Positions 35,967 through 44,827 of a stretch of 50,305 nucleotides of DNA are shown here, one piece after another. The notes under the pieces are model-generated. The model saw nothing but the letters and a program-made list of their open reading frames with translations, did no database searches and had not been told where the DNA came from. Position 1 is the first letter of the stretch. Each line of letters starts with the position of its first letter. Source of the DNA: Melioribacter roseus (GTDB taxonomy: Bacteria; Bacteroidota; Ignavibacteria; Ignavibacteriales; Melioribacteraceae); assembly GCA_020722065.1 (NCBI GenBank), contig DYLK01000020.1, positions 1-50,305 on the forward strand, read 5' to 3'. A program made the translations under genes and the position numbers.

Positions 35967-36956
35967 ATGAATAAAAAAATTTGTTTAGTTACTGGTGGAA
36001 CCGGTTTTGTGGGAAGTCATTTAGTAGATTATTTACTTAAAAAAGAGTATAGAGTTCGCGTTCTTACCCGAAAAGGTAGTAATTTGAAATGGTTAAAAGA
36101 TAAAGAAGTTGAGATTTTTGATTGTGGTTACGATGATAAAATTGGAATTGAAAAAGCTATAAAAGATATAGATTTTTTATTTCATGTTGCTGGAGTTGTA
36201 AAAGCCAAAACTTGGAATGATTATTTAGAAGGGAATGTAAAAACTACAGAAAAACTATTGCAAATTGTTGAGGAAACAAATCCAAAAATTGAAAAAATTG
36301 TTATTGTTTCAAGTTTGGCGGCTAATGGACCAGCGAAAAATGGAATATTTTCTGATGAAAACTCAACACCAAACCCAATTACTCGATATGGGAGAAGTAA
36401 ATTAGAACAAGAAAAATTAGCAAAAAGTTATTTTTCTAAACTTCCAATTACAATTGTTCGTCCGCCTGCTGTTTATGGAGAACGTGATACTGAAATTTTC
36501 TTGTTTTTCAAAACATTCAAAAATGGGTTAATGACAAAAATTGGATATAATCAAAAATTAGTTTCACTTGTTCATGTTAGTGATTTGGTAGAAGGCATTT
36601 TTCTTGCTGGAATTTCACCACATTCGCAAAATGAAATATTTTGTATCGGGTCTGAAAAATACTATTCTTGGGATGAAATTGCCGATGCCACTTCTTTAGC
36701 ATTTCAGAAAAAGCCAATAACAATAAAAATTCCCCATTTCCTTGTTTTTGCAATTGGGGCAATTGCAGAATTTATTTCATTCTTTAGCTCAAAACCGGCA
36801 ACTTTTAATTTTGAAAAAGCAAAAGATTTTGTTCAAAATTATCAAACTTGTTCAATAAGAAAGGCTGAAAAAATTCTCGGTTATAAACCAAAAGTTAATT
36901 TGGTTGAAGGAATTAAACGAACTGTAGATTGGTACAGAGATAGTAATTGGTTGTAG
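35967..36956 (+). CDS. NAD-dependent epimerase/dehydratase-like reductase, candidate CerR
   Basis: A 329-residue extended short-chain dehydrogenase. The nucleotide-binding motif GGTGFVG is at residues 10-16, a Ser pair sits at 115-116 (VIVSSLAANG), and the catalytic YxxxK is Tyr141/Lys145 (RYGRSK). PPAVYGERD follows, as in sugar-epimerase-like enzymes. In Caulobacter the ceramide reductase CerR is of this superfamily, so the gene's position opposite spt makes a reductase role plausible. No sugar-nucleotide pathway genes are adjacent. Its 3' end overlaps the convergent DUF123 gene by 76 bases. Confidence 0.75.
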   Translation: MNKKICLVTGGTGFVGSHLVDYLLKKEYRVRVLTRKGSNLKWLKDKEVEIFDCGYDDKIGIEKAIKDIDFLFHVAGVVKAKTWNDYLEGNVKTTEKLLQIVEETNPKIEKIVIVSSLAANGPAKNGIFSDENSTPNPITRYGRSKLEQEKLAKSYFSKLPITIVRPPAVYGERDTEIFLFFKTFKNGLMTKIGYNQKLVSLVHVSDLVEGIFLAGISPHSQNEIFCIGSEKYYSWDEIADATSLAFQKKPITIKIPHFLVFAIGAIAEFISFFSSKPATFNFEKAKDFVQNYQTCSIRKAEKILGYKPKVNLVEGIKRTVDWYRDSNWL

Positions 36957-37393
36957 GAAATTTTCTTTTTTGAATAAAGCAAATGAGAACTGCAAGAATT
37001 ACAGTCAGAATTTCCAAACTCGGGGATTTCAAATTCCAATTTCATTTGTGATTTTAGGAAGTAGATAACTTCACACTCATTTTGCTTTTGTTTTCCTTCA
37101 AAAATGAAAACTCGCTCAACTTTATTAGTGATTTGAGTTGTAATGTAATCAATATGCCAATGAATTTTCTTTTCCTTTTGTACATGTCTTTTAATTCTGG
37201 ATTTCAAATTTTTAACAGCACTGCCCGAATAGTAATAAAATCCTTTTCGAAAAATAATATCACTAAAATTTTTATGATTTATAGTGAAATCGTTGTTTGC
37301 TCGTATTTCGAGAAGATAAGTTCCGCTATCTGATTTAATTATTTTTTGCACCTTCGTCAATCCAAGTAATAATTCCTTGAATTTGTTTTTCAT
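36881..37393 (-). CDS. DUF123 / GIY-YIG-like endonuclease-related protein
   Basis: Up to 170 residues with the DUF123 pattern: GTYLLEIRA, then GFYYYSGSA, SRIKRH and HWHIDYI, followed by a CNSCSSHL cysteine cluster. The family is a divergent relative of GIY-YIG nucleases and its role is unclear. The annotated ATG overlaps the upstream lipoprotein gene by 59 bases and has no ribosome site; GTG at 37351 or TTG at 37360 would shorten the overlap and still keep the conserved part. The 3' end also overlaps the convergent reductase gene by 76 bases. Confidence 0.7.
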   Translation of the reverse strand: MKNKFKELLLGLTKVQKIIKSDSGTYLLEIRANNDFTINHKNFSDIIFRKGFYYYSGSAVKNLKSRIKRHVQKEKKIHWHIDYITTQITNKVERVFIFEGKQKQNECEVIYFLKSQMKLEFEIPEFGNSDCNSCSSHLLYSKKKISYNQLLSLYQSTVRLIPSTKLTFGL

Positions 37394-37739
37394 CTAAAGG
37401 CGGAACTGAGCCGTAAATGGGAGGCATTAAAGCGGTGCCTGGTAAACCTTGAATTGCCCAAACAAGTCTTGAATTACTAGAATTCCCTGGAACTATGACA
37501 AGCGGGTTCAATACAGCATTCGACCAAGAAGTTAGTGAAATATTTCCTTCTGCTGAAGAATTATCGTGGCAACCACTTAAAGCACAACTTGCATTAAAAA
37601 TTGGTTGGATGTGTTTACTATAACTTACATTTTCAGATGGAATGTCATTTGAATTTAAAACTGTATCATCACAAGCAATAATAAATTGAATGGAAATAAA
37701 CACAATTATGATTGCAATATTTATTGTAATTTTTTTCAT
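37335..37739 (-). CDS. Small lipoprotein with CX4CH heme-like motif
   Basis: A 134-residue predicted lipoprotein: the signal peptide ends in FIIAC with Cys23 as the lipid site. SYSKHIQPIFNASCALSGCH holds two cysteines and a histidine spaced C-x4-C-H (Cys52, Cys57, His58), and GTALMPP supplies a possible Met axial ligand, followed by a final helix (EKQIQGIITWIDEGA) as in cytochrome c domains. Canonical heme c attachment uses CXXCH; a CX4CH variant is known in some multiheme proteins. It may be a monoheme cytochrome or a non-heme relative. Envelope location is inferred from the lipobox. Confidence 0.7.
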   Translation of the reverse strand: MKKITINIAIIIVFISIQFIIACDDTVLNSNDIPSENVSYSKHIQPIFNASCALSGCHDNSSAEGNISLTSWSNAVLNPLVIVPGNSSNSRLVWAIQGLPGTALMPPIYGSVPPLDEKQIQGIITWIDEGAKNN

Positions 37740-37802
37740 AAACTTTTTTGTACTAAAATATTAAAAAACAATAATCTATAAAAGGTGATTTGTAGCAAAC
37801 TT

Positions 37803-37831
37803 ATATTATTTTTCTTTGTTAACAATATCAA
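37803..37831 (-). promoter_or_regulatory. Possible promoter for the CX4CH lipoprotein gene
   Basis: Read on the minus strand: TTGATA, 17 bases, TAATAT, about 65 bases from the start codon. The rest of this 328-base divergent gap (37740-38067) shows no other clear element. A weak 71-codon frame on the plus strand is discussed among the rejected items. Confidence 0.35.
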
Positions 37832-38067
37832 ATATCCTATTTTTTGCCAACTAAATTTTATATAAATATAAAAAAGAACCCTATGAAAAATAAATTTGCT
37901 TTTATAATAATTCAAAATTTCGGGAAGCGAGAGTCAGAAAACGACACATTGATTACTTGGGAAAGCACAGAAAAACCGAATGAAAGATATTCACTACATA
38001 AAATAATTAATCTACATAAAATAATTAATTCAATTGTTTTTACAGCAGACAAAATTTAGGAATCATT

Positions 38068-39333
38068 ATGCTAAATATTCAAAAGAAACTAACAAATCTA
38101 TTTTATTTAATTTTATCATTACCTGCAACCGCAATGGGATTTGCATTATCAATTCAAATATCAGCTTTAAGTTGGATTTTAATTACCAAATTTAATTTGG
38201 ATTTACACGAAATGGGCTTTGTTTGGGCTGCTGGACCAATTGCTGGTTTAATTGCTCAGCCAATTGTTGGATTAATTAGCGATAATGTTTGGTTTTGGGG
38301 TGGAAGAAGAAGACCATTTATAATAATTGGTGGTGTTTTGGCTTCGCTTATGTTACTTTCGTTACCAAATATTGATGTTATCCAAAAAATTACTGGAATT
38401 GAAAGTTTAGTTGCCGTTGCAATGATTATTGCTTTAACGCTCGATTTATCAATAAACGTTTCATTCAATCCAACTCGTTCAATAATCGCTGACGTAACTC
38501 CAGAAGGCGAAGCAAGAACAAAAGGTTATACTTGGATGCAAACTATTTCGGGAAGTTTTGGCGTTCTTGCTTATGCAATTGGAGCGATATTTGGGAATTA
38601 TTTGTTGATTTATTTTGGTTCAATTCTCGTACTTATTTTAACAATTATCCCTTCTTTTATGATTGAAGAAAAGAGACAATTGCAATCTTTAACAGAAGAA
38701 GAGTTAGATTCTTCTTCAAGCACTAATTGGATTGAATATCTTAAAACAAACTTTGCAAATGCGTTTTCTTGGTTGGGTGTGCAAACAATGTTTGTTTTTA
38801 TAATTGCATTTATCGCACAAAAAATTAACATAAAACCTGAAGGTATTTCACAAGCAGAAATTGAAGGAATTGATAAAATAACGGGACAAATAATTTCAAT
38901 TTCTTTTCTAATATTAAATGCTGTTGGTGCAATTTTGCCTAAATTTGTCTTGCAACCAATTGCAAAAAAAATTGGAAGAGTTAAAACACAAATGGTAAGT
39001 GTGGCGGTAATGTCTTTAGCATATTTTGGAATTACGTTCTTCGTTCGTTCAAGCGAAATGTTGTATTTATTTATGGCTATCGCTGGAATAGGCTGGGCGG
39101 CAATTGTAAGTCTTCCATTTGCAATTATGTCAGAAACTGTAAACAAAGCAAAAATGGGATTTTTTATGGGAATGTTTAATTTATCAATAGTTATACCACA
39201 ACTAATAGTAAGTAGTTTTTTCGGAAAAGTGATAGAAAACTCAATTGACAAAAACATTGTATTTTTAATAAGCGGAATATCTCTTGCAATTTCATCAGTT
39301 TTATGGTTAACAGTTAAAGAACAAAAGGCTTAA
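38068..39333 (+). CDS. MFS transporter, sugar/cation symporter type
   Basis: A 421-residue inner-membrane protein with about 12 hydrophobic segments. The loop 2-3 motif is GLISDNVWFWGGRRRPFIII, typical of the SLC45/glycoside-pentoside-hexuronide group of sugar symporters, and ISINVSFNPTRSIIADVTPEG-type sequence marks helices 4-5. The substrate cannot be told from sequence. The next gene begins one base past the stop, so the two are co-transcribed. Confidence 0.85.
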   Translation: MLNIQKKLTNLFYLILSLPATAMGFALSIQISALSWILITKFNLDLHEMGFVWAAGPIAGLIAQPIVGLISDNVWFWGGRRRPFIIIGGVLASLMLLSLPNIDVIQKITGIESLVAVAMIIALTLDLSINVSFNPTRSIIADVTPEGEARTKGYTWMQTISGSFGVLAYAIGAIFGNYLLIYFGSILVLILTIIPSFMIEEKRQLQSLTEEELDSSSSTNWIEYLKTNFANAFSWLGVQTMFVFIIAFIAQKINIKPEGISQAEIEGIDKITGQIISISFLILNAVGAILPKFVLQPIAKKIGRVKTQMVSVAVMSLAYFGITFFVRSSEMLYLFMAIAGIGWAAIVSLPFAIMSETVNKAKMGFFMGMFNLSIVIPQLIVSSFFGKVIENSIDKNIVFLISGISLAISSVLWLTVKEQKA

Positions 39334-39334
39334 T

Positions 39335-40123
39335 ATGATAAAATACTTATTAGTTTTGATTTTGCTCACATCTCAATTTTTTGCACAAACAAGTTTCAAT
39401 GTGGAATCATTTGAGATTAAAGAAGAATTTACAGAATCCGACCCAATTGACGAAAGTTTGGGGAAATTTCAGAATTTTGAGATTCATTTAAATAAAGGTG
39501 ATAAAGTTGCAATTGATATTTCAGCACAAAATTTTGTCCCATTATTAATCTTAATATCACCCAAAAATCATAAATATGTAGAATCTTCGAAGAATGGAAA
39601 AACTATCTCTTTCCAAGAAAATATTGATGAAACTGGGAATTGGTCACTCTTTATTGTTACTGGTAAAGATGATTTAGGAAAATACAACTGTAAAATTAGT
39701 TTTTCAGATAACAAATCATTAACTTTTCCAGAAAAACTGACACTACAAGAATTTATTGATTTTTTTATCGCACACTCGCAAGCTGATTTTGTTTTTCTTT
39801 CTGAAAAATTAATTCATCAAGGAAAAGAATTTAGTCTAATTTCTGAAAATTCTTCATTCGAAAAAGTAGAATTTTTAGGAAAATCAATTGTATTCAAACT
39901 ATCAATATCTGATAAAAAGTCAGTTTTTGAAAAACTATCAAAATTACTTCCCGAACAATTTCCAGATTGGCGATTTACAAAAGGGAAAAAAATGAAAAAA
40001 GAGAATGATTTTGTAACATCAATTGCTTTAATTGAAAATGATAAACAGAATCCACGTTTTGTTACGATTAAATTAATAGAAGGAAAAAGCACAAATTTGC
40101 AATTTGAATTTGGGAAAAAATAG
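39335..40123 (+). CDS. Secreted protein with PPC-like beta-sandwich, function unknown
   Basis: A 262-residue protein with a signal peptide (MIKYLLVLILLTSQFFAQ). Residues about 45-125 (FQNFEIHLNKGDKVAIDISA ... DETGNWSLFIV) resemble the bacterial pre-peptidase C-terminal (PPC) beta-sandwich fold. The C-terminal half has no recognised domain. It follows the MFS transporter with a 1-base gap and ends before a bidirectional terminator. It is probably periplasmic; a role with the transporter is only positional inference. Confidence 0.55.
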   Translation: MIKYLLVLILLTSQFFAQTSFNVESFEIKEEFTESDPIDESLGKFQNFEIHLNKGDKVAIDISAQNFVPLLILISPKNHKYVESSKNGKTISFQENIDETGNWSLFIVTGKDDLGKYNCKISFSDNKSLTFPEKLTLQEFIDFFIAHSQADFVFLSEKLIHQGKEFSLISENSSFEKVEFLGKSIVFKLSISDKKSVFEKLSKLLPEQFPDWRFTKGKKMKKENDFVTSIALIENDKQNPRFVTIKLIEGKSTNLQFEFGKK

Positions 40124-40144
40124 CTGTTTAATTTTTAAAATGAA

Positions 40145-40178
40145 AAACCCCGAAACTCTAATTTAAATTTCGGGGTTT
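40145..40178. terminator. Bidirectional terminator between convergent genes
   Basis: AAACCCCGAAA pairs exactly with TTTCGGGGTTT across a 12-base loop, with A and T runs on both sides. It lies between the end of the secreted-protein gene and the end of mdh. Confidence 0.9.
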
Positions 40179-40202
40179 ATTCAATAAGGAGGTTAAACAG
40201 AA

Positions 40203-41168
40203 TTAAAAACCTAATCTTTCCATATCAGCTACAAGTGAAACCACTGCATTTACTGATTTATCAAAAGCTGATTTTTCTTCTTCATTCAAGCTAACTTCAA
40301 GAACTCTTTCGCAGCCATTTGCTCCTAATACAGCAGGAACTCCAACGAAATAACCTTTCACACCGTATTCTCCATTTAAATAAACACATGAAGGTAAAAC
40401 TCGTTTTTGGTCGCCAAGAATTGCTTCAGCCATTGCAGTTGCAGCGGAAGCAGGCGAGTAGAAAGCAGAACCAGTTTTAAGAAGTTTTACTACTTCGCCA
40501 CCAGCATCTTTTGTCCTTTTTACCATTGCATCCATAACTTCTTTTGCTTTTTCAGCAGAGTTATATTTTTTCTCAAGTTGTTCCATTACTGGAAGTCCAT
40601 TTACGTTTGCATAACGTACTAATGGAACCATTGTATCACCGTGTCCGCCAAGAACCATTGCATTTACATCTTTTACTGAAACGCCTAGTTCCCAAGCAAT
40701 AAATGAAGAAAATCTTGATGAATCTAAAACTCCAGCTTGACCAATTACTCGGTTATGTGGGAATCCTGTAACTTTTTGGAAAAGTGTAACCATTGCATCT
40801 AATGGATTTGAGATGATGATTGCAATTGCATTCGGAGCGAATTCTTTTACACCTTGAGCAACTGAATTCATAATTTTTGCATTTGTAACTAGTAAATCAT
40901 CACGACTCATTCCTGGTTTTCTTGGTAAACCTGCTGTAACAATAACAATGTCAGAATCTTTAATTCCTTCATAAGAATTTACACCAGTTAATTTTACATC
41001 AAAACCATCAATTCGAGATGCTTCAATAATATCAAGTGTTTTGCCTTGTGGCATATCTTCTACAATATCAAATAAAACAACATCAGCGAGTTTGCGTAAA
41101 GCAATTAGTTGAGCAAGAACTCCACCAATTTGTCCACCACCGATTAACGAAATTTTTTTACGTGCCAT
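40203..41168 (-). CDS. mdh: Malate dehydrogenase (LDH-like type)
   Basis: A 321-residue NAD-dependent malate dehydrogenase, converting malate to oxaloacetate in the TCA cycle. The dinucleotide site is GGGQIGG at residues 10-16 with Asp34 after it; the substrate arginines lie in [14 protein letters not shown] (Arg83, Arg89), and the catalytic His176 is in [11 protein letters not shown]. The Arg at position 83 fits malate and not lactate specificity. An AGGAG ribosome site precedes the ATG. The gene stands alone between a terminator and the RsbW-like gene. Confidence 0.95.
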   Translation of the reverse strand: MARKKISLIGGGQIGGVLAQLIALRKLADVVLFDIVEDMPQGKTLDIIEASRIDGFDVKLTGVNSYEGIKDSDIVIVTAGLPRKPGMSRDDLLVTNAKIMNSVAQGVKEFAPNAIAIIISNPLDAMVTLFQKVTGFPHNRVIGQAGVLDSSRFSSFIAWELGVSVKDVNAMVLGGHGDTMVPLVRYANVNGLPVMEQLEKKYNSAEKAKEVMDAMVKRTKDAGGEVVKLLKTGSAFYSPASAATAMAEAILGDQKRVLPSCVYLNGEYGVKGYFVGVPAVLGANGCERVLEVSLNEEEKSAFDKSVNAVVSLVADMERLGF

Positions 41169-41268
41169 TTCTTTTTCTCCTTTTTTTCAAATAATGACTT
41201 TCAAAAATAATTAAAAAAGAGTAATCTGTCTAATTAAAGTTATAAGATAATTTTAGCAAAAGAAAGTA

Positions 41269-41682
41269 CTATTTCAAATTAATTTTAAGAATAGTTTCCG
41301 TCCCTTTTGAGGAAAAATTATAGGAAAGTGAGTCAACAACATTTTTGATGATGAAAATTCCTCTTCCATTATCTTTTAGTAGATTTTCGGGTAATGTAGG
41401 GTCTGGAAGATTTTCAGGGATAAAACCTTGTCCAAAATCGAAAAATGAAATAATAATTGAGTTATTTTCTAAGAAAATTTTCAGCTCAATATTTTTTGAT
41501 AAATCAAATTTGTTTCCGTGTTTTATTGAATTTGAAGATGCTTCGGCAACTGCAAAATTTATAGCTTCAATAATTTTAACATCATTTGTATATTTTGAAA
41601 CAATTTGCTCGATAAATTTCTGAATTTTGGGAATTACAGAAAAATTACTTTTGTATTTGTTCTCAGCAATTAATGTTTTCAT
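41269..41682 (-). CDS. RsbW/SpoIIAB-like ATP-binding anti-sigma-type kinase
   Basis: A 137-residue GHKL ATPase domain without other domains. The N box is EASSNSIKHGNKFD, the G1 box is FFDFGQGF and the G2 box is NGRGIFIIKNVVD. Proteins of this type bind sigma factors or phosphorylate STAS-domain antagonists. No antagonist, phosphatase or sigma-factor gene is adjacent, so its partners are elsewhere. It is 32 bases after the outer-membrane protein gene on the same strand and may share its transcript. Confidence 0.85.
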   Translation of the reverse strand: MKTLIAENKYKSNFSVIPKIQKFIEQIVSKYTNDVKIIEAINFAVAEASSNSIKHGNKFDLSKNIELKIFLENNSIIISFFDFGQGFIPENLPDPTLPENLLKDNGRGIFIIKNVVDSLSYNFSSKGTETILKINLK

Positions 41683-41714
41683 TTTTCAAATTTTTATTCT
41701 GAAATTAATTTATT

Positions 41715-43622
41715 TTATATTTTCCACGAAAGAGAAAAGTTAAAATTTAGCAAGTTTTTATCAAATCGAGAATTTTTATAAATATTTTCATACCAGCCAT
41801 AAAATTTTGACGAAATTGAATCAAAAAGTTGTAAACTTGCTTCAAAACTTGGTCCAACGCTTAAATAATCTGATTCCATTTTCTTGTCCATTTTTTCATA
41901 TTGGTAATTAGAAAGTGAGAATAATCGTATTCCAACTCCAGCAAAAAAAGTGGAATTATTGTAAATAATTTTTGGTTCGGTAAAAACTTCTTGAATATAT
42001 TGAGATGGTTTTTGTGCAAAGTCATTCCAACTAAATTGTCCTTGTTCTGATAACTTTAAGTACGTTTCGCTTCCAAATTCCCAATTATTTGCAATTTTTA
42101 TAAATGTAGAATCGCGGAAAACAAACTGTCGGAATGCAAAACTTTTCAAATTACCTGAAAATGTTTCGTAATCATACACAGTATAATTTGCTAAAACTTC
42201 AGCAGAATTTTGAGTTCGAACAATTTTCCCGTGATAATCACTACTTGTGCTAAGTTTCAGAATCCGTTTGATATTATTGTTTGAACTTCGCTCAGAAAAA
42301 ATGTAAACTATGTGGTTAAAACTTCCTTCGAGTGAAATATTCCAATCAAAAAAGTGGGAAATCCTTTCCAAAAAGAACAATTTTCCCATACTTAGTAATT
42401 CATCTCTGTCATCATAATTATCTTCACTTGGAGTATTATAAATTAATTTTCGATGCAATAGTGAAAATCCAATTTTGCTATTTTGCGAAATTGAGAATTC
42501 AGTTCCACTGGAAAGTAAATATAATTTAGAGTTATTGTCTTTTTTGTGTTCGGTTTCTTGTCGTTGTGTTAAAAAAATTTCATCAATTCCTTCGATAGGA
42601 TTTACAGAAAAAATTTCCTCTCTATTTTGAAAATTTGAGCGAAAATAATAAGAAAAATCAGATGAATTGTAGTAATAATTTCCAATAAAATTCAATTGTA
42701 ATTTATCAATTTTGGGGTCAAAAGTAGAAGAAGTTGCAATTTCAGTAAAAATGTACTTTTTCTTTCTTTCCACATTTTCAAAATTTACACTTCCAACTAC
42801 TTCGAAATGAGAAGAATTCCCAAAATAAAAGTTCAATTTATTCTCAATTAAAGTATTTTGCTCAATTCTACTTTCTATATTATTGAGAATATTAAAATGA
42901 GTGGCAGTTGCTGAATCTACGTTTTTGTAAAAATCCTTCTTCCTTTGTAAATAACTAATTTCAAGTCGGTTGGTGAAAATTTCTGAATTCTGCGTATTTA
43001 TAGAAAGGTTTACATCTCGAATAAAATCAAATCTTGGAGAAATATTTTCATCTAAATATTGGAAATTTGATTTGATTTGGATATTCTCGAATTCGATATT
43101 TCCCAATTTCCCTTCAAAACCAAGAATTTCACCATCATCAATTATTGCATATTGCTTGTTTTGGGATTTTCCCCAAAAAGGTGAAATTTCAAGAAATTGT
43201 TCATAATTCAATTTTGAGAAAAACAAAAACTTGTTTTCTTCAATATTCGAAAGGAGATTTTGGTTATTGTCGCTGTAATAATTTCTAAAGACAAGAAGCC
43301 CTGGGCTAAAAAAATCATAAATCGAATAATCTATACTTAATTTTAGAGAATGAAAATTTCGATAAATTTGTTGTGAAGTAGTTAGAAAAACAGAATTAAA
43401 TTTGCCATCAATCGCAAAGCTAAAATCAGATAAGTGCGAATTAATGTAAAAATTTGAGTTAGCATTTATTGTGTTAATATTTTTATCGGAAGCGAGAAAG
43501 AAAGTGTTAGGTTTTGGTGAAATTAAAAAAGAAGAAAGTGTGTCGGAAGTCATTTGCGAGAAATGATTTCCGTACAAAAGCAGAAGTAAAAGGATAAATT
43601 GTGTTTTTTTTGATTTCATCAT
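41715..43622 (-). CDS. Uncharacterised outer-membrane beta-barrel-like protein
   Basis: A 635-residue protein with a signal peptide (KTQFILLLLLLYGNHFSQ). The rest alternates short polar and aromatic strands, and the last residues LLNFNFSLSWKI resemble a barrel-closing strand. No domain was recognised and no catalytic motif was seen. Two ATGs stand next to each other at the start; either gives the same signal peptide. It heads a likely two-gene unit with the RsbW-like ATPase. Compared with the SprA-like protein it lacks the NQDA/SGK pattern. Confidence 0.65.
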   Translation of the reverse strand: MMKSKKTQFILLLLLLYGNHFSQMTSDTLSSFLISPKPNTFFLASDKNINTINANSNFYINSHLSDFSFAIDGKFNSVFLTTSQQIYRNFHSLKLSIDYSIYDFFSPGLLVFRNYYSDNNQNLLSNIEENKFLFFSKLNYEQFLEISPFWGKSQNKQYAIIDDGEILGFEGKLGNIEFENIQIKSNFQYLDENISPRFDFIRDVNLSINTQNSEIFTNRLEISYLQRKKDFYKNVDSATATHFNILNNIESRIEQNTLIENKLNFYFGNSSHFEVVGSVNFENVERKKKYIFTEIATSSTFDPKIDKLQLNFIGNYYYNSSDFSYYFRSNFQNREEIFSVNPIEGIDEIFLTQRQETEHKKDNNSKLYLLSSGTEFSISQNSKIGFSLLHRKLIYNTPSEDNYDDRDELLSMGKLFFLERISHFFDWNISLEGSFNHIVYIFSERSSNNNIKRILKLSTSSDYHGKIVRTQNSAEVLANYTVYDYETFSGNLKSFAFRQFVFRDSTFIKIANNWEFGSETYLKLSEQGQFSWNDFAQKPSQYIQEVFTEPKIIYNNSTFFAGVGIRLFSLSNYQYEKMDKKMESDYLSVGPSFEASLQLFDSISSKFYGWYENIYKNSRFDKNLLNFNFSLSWKI

Positions 43623-43729
43623 TAAATTTAATAATCAAACAAAAATAAAGAAAAGCAATTTGAATTTGTAAAAGATTTTTGATTACCAAATTCAATGCCT
43701 ATTTTTGTCATTCAAAAAAATAAGAGTTT

Positions 43730-44827
43730 ATGCAACAGAAAAAACGTGAAATAGCTTTCGATTTAATTAGAGCGATGGCAATTATATTAATGATTGAAGG
43801 TCATACAGTTGATGTTTTTCTTTCAGATGTTTATAGAAACGAATCAAATTTTTTCTTTCAACTTTGGACAACAATTCGAGGTTTTACTGCACCTTTTTTT
43901 ATGATTACTGCTGGAGCAGTTTATACATTTCTTTTATACAAAAAAGGTGATGAAATTGACCAAAATCGACTTCAAAAAGGTTTTAAACGAGGATTTAAGT
44001 TATTAATTGTCGGGTATTTGCTCAGATTTCCATCTTTCAATCCTTATCAGCTTTTCAAAATAGAACAATTTCAGTGGAATACTTTCAGCACTGTTGATGC
44101 TTTGCATATTATTGGTTTAGGATTGATTACAATAAATTTAATTTATTATATAGAAAGGAAAATCAGAATAAGTTTAATAGCAATTTATTCAATTTTCACC
44201 TTACTTTTTTGGCTTGGAATGCTCGTTAATCCGTTTATAGCTTCGTTTGATTTTCCATTTATGTTAAGAGCTTATTTTACTCGTGAATTAGGGACAATTT
44301 TCACACTTTTCCCTTGGGTAGGATTTTTAACTTTTGGAAGTATAATTGGTTTACTTGTTCGAGATGGACATTTTGTGCGAAGTAAATCAATTTTTAAGAT
44401 AATGGGAATTACATTAACTATTTTAGCAATAAACACAGCAATCTTTCATTTATATTATAAAATGAATTATGATTTTTATCTAATCATTCAGCGTGCTTCG
44501 TTTGTAGTTTTCATCTTCACAATTTTCTTCTTGTTAGAGAAGAACTTGAAACGAGATTTTTCAAAATTAGCTATTTTGGGTAGAAAATCCTTATTAATTT
44601 ATGTTGTTCATTTATTTATTTTATATGGTTCTCCAATTTCTTTGGGATTTTACCAAGTTGTTCCACATAGTTTAAGTTTAGGTTGGGTTGTTGTGGCAGT
44701 TTTAATTATGGAAATCTCAATGATTTCATTAGCTCTAAACATAGATAAAAAATTATCGAGCGAAGAATTTTATGGAAAGATTTATAAATACAAACCCGAA
44801 TTTAAGTTCGGAAGAAAGAGAATTTGA
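43730..44827 (+). CDS. DUF1624 / HGSNAT-like membrane acyltransferase
   Basis: A 365-residue protein with about ten hydrophobic segments. The opening [21 protein letters not shown] (conserved His25) and [18 protein letters not shown] match the heparan-alpha-glucosaminide N-acetyltransferase-like family (DUF1624), membrane enzymes that acylate sugars or glycans. The acceptor here is unknown; LPS or surface glycan is possible given the operon that follows. It overlaps the start of ruvB by 56 bases, which is long for two unrelated proteins. Confidence 0.8.
   Translation: MQQKKREIAFDLIRAMAIILMIEGHTVDVFLSDVYRNESNFFFQLWTTIRGFTAPFFMITAGAVYTFLLYKKGDEIDQNRLQKGFKRGFKLLIVGYLLRFPSFNPYQLFKIEQFQWNTFSTVDALHIIGLGLITINLIYYIERKIRISLIAIYSIFTLLFWLGMLVNPFIASFDFPFMLRAYFTRELGTIFTLFPWVGFLTFGSIIGLLVRDGHFVRSKSIFKIMGITLTILAINTAIFHLYYKMNYDFYLIIQRASFVVFIFTIFFLLEKNLKRDFSKLAILGRKSLLIYVVHLFILYGSPISLGFYQVVPHSLSLGWVVVAVLIMEISMISLALNIDKKLSSEEFYGKIYKYKPEFKFGRKRI

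Noticed and set aside
37844-38059. A 71-codon plus-strand frame ahead of the MFS gene
   Set aside because: It starts with TTG, has no clear ribosome site, low-complexity content (a repeated LHKIIN) and no recognisable domain. It is probably non-coding, though a short protein from the ATG at 37883 cannot be excluded.
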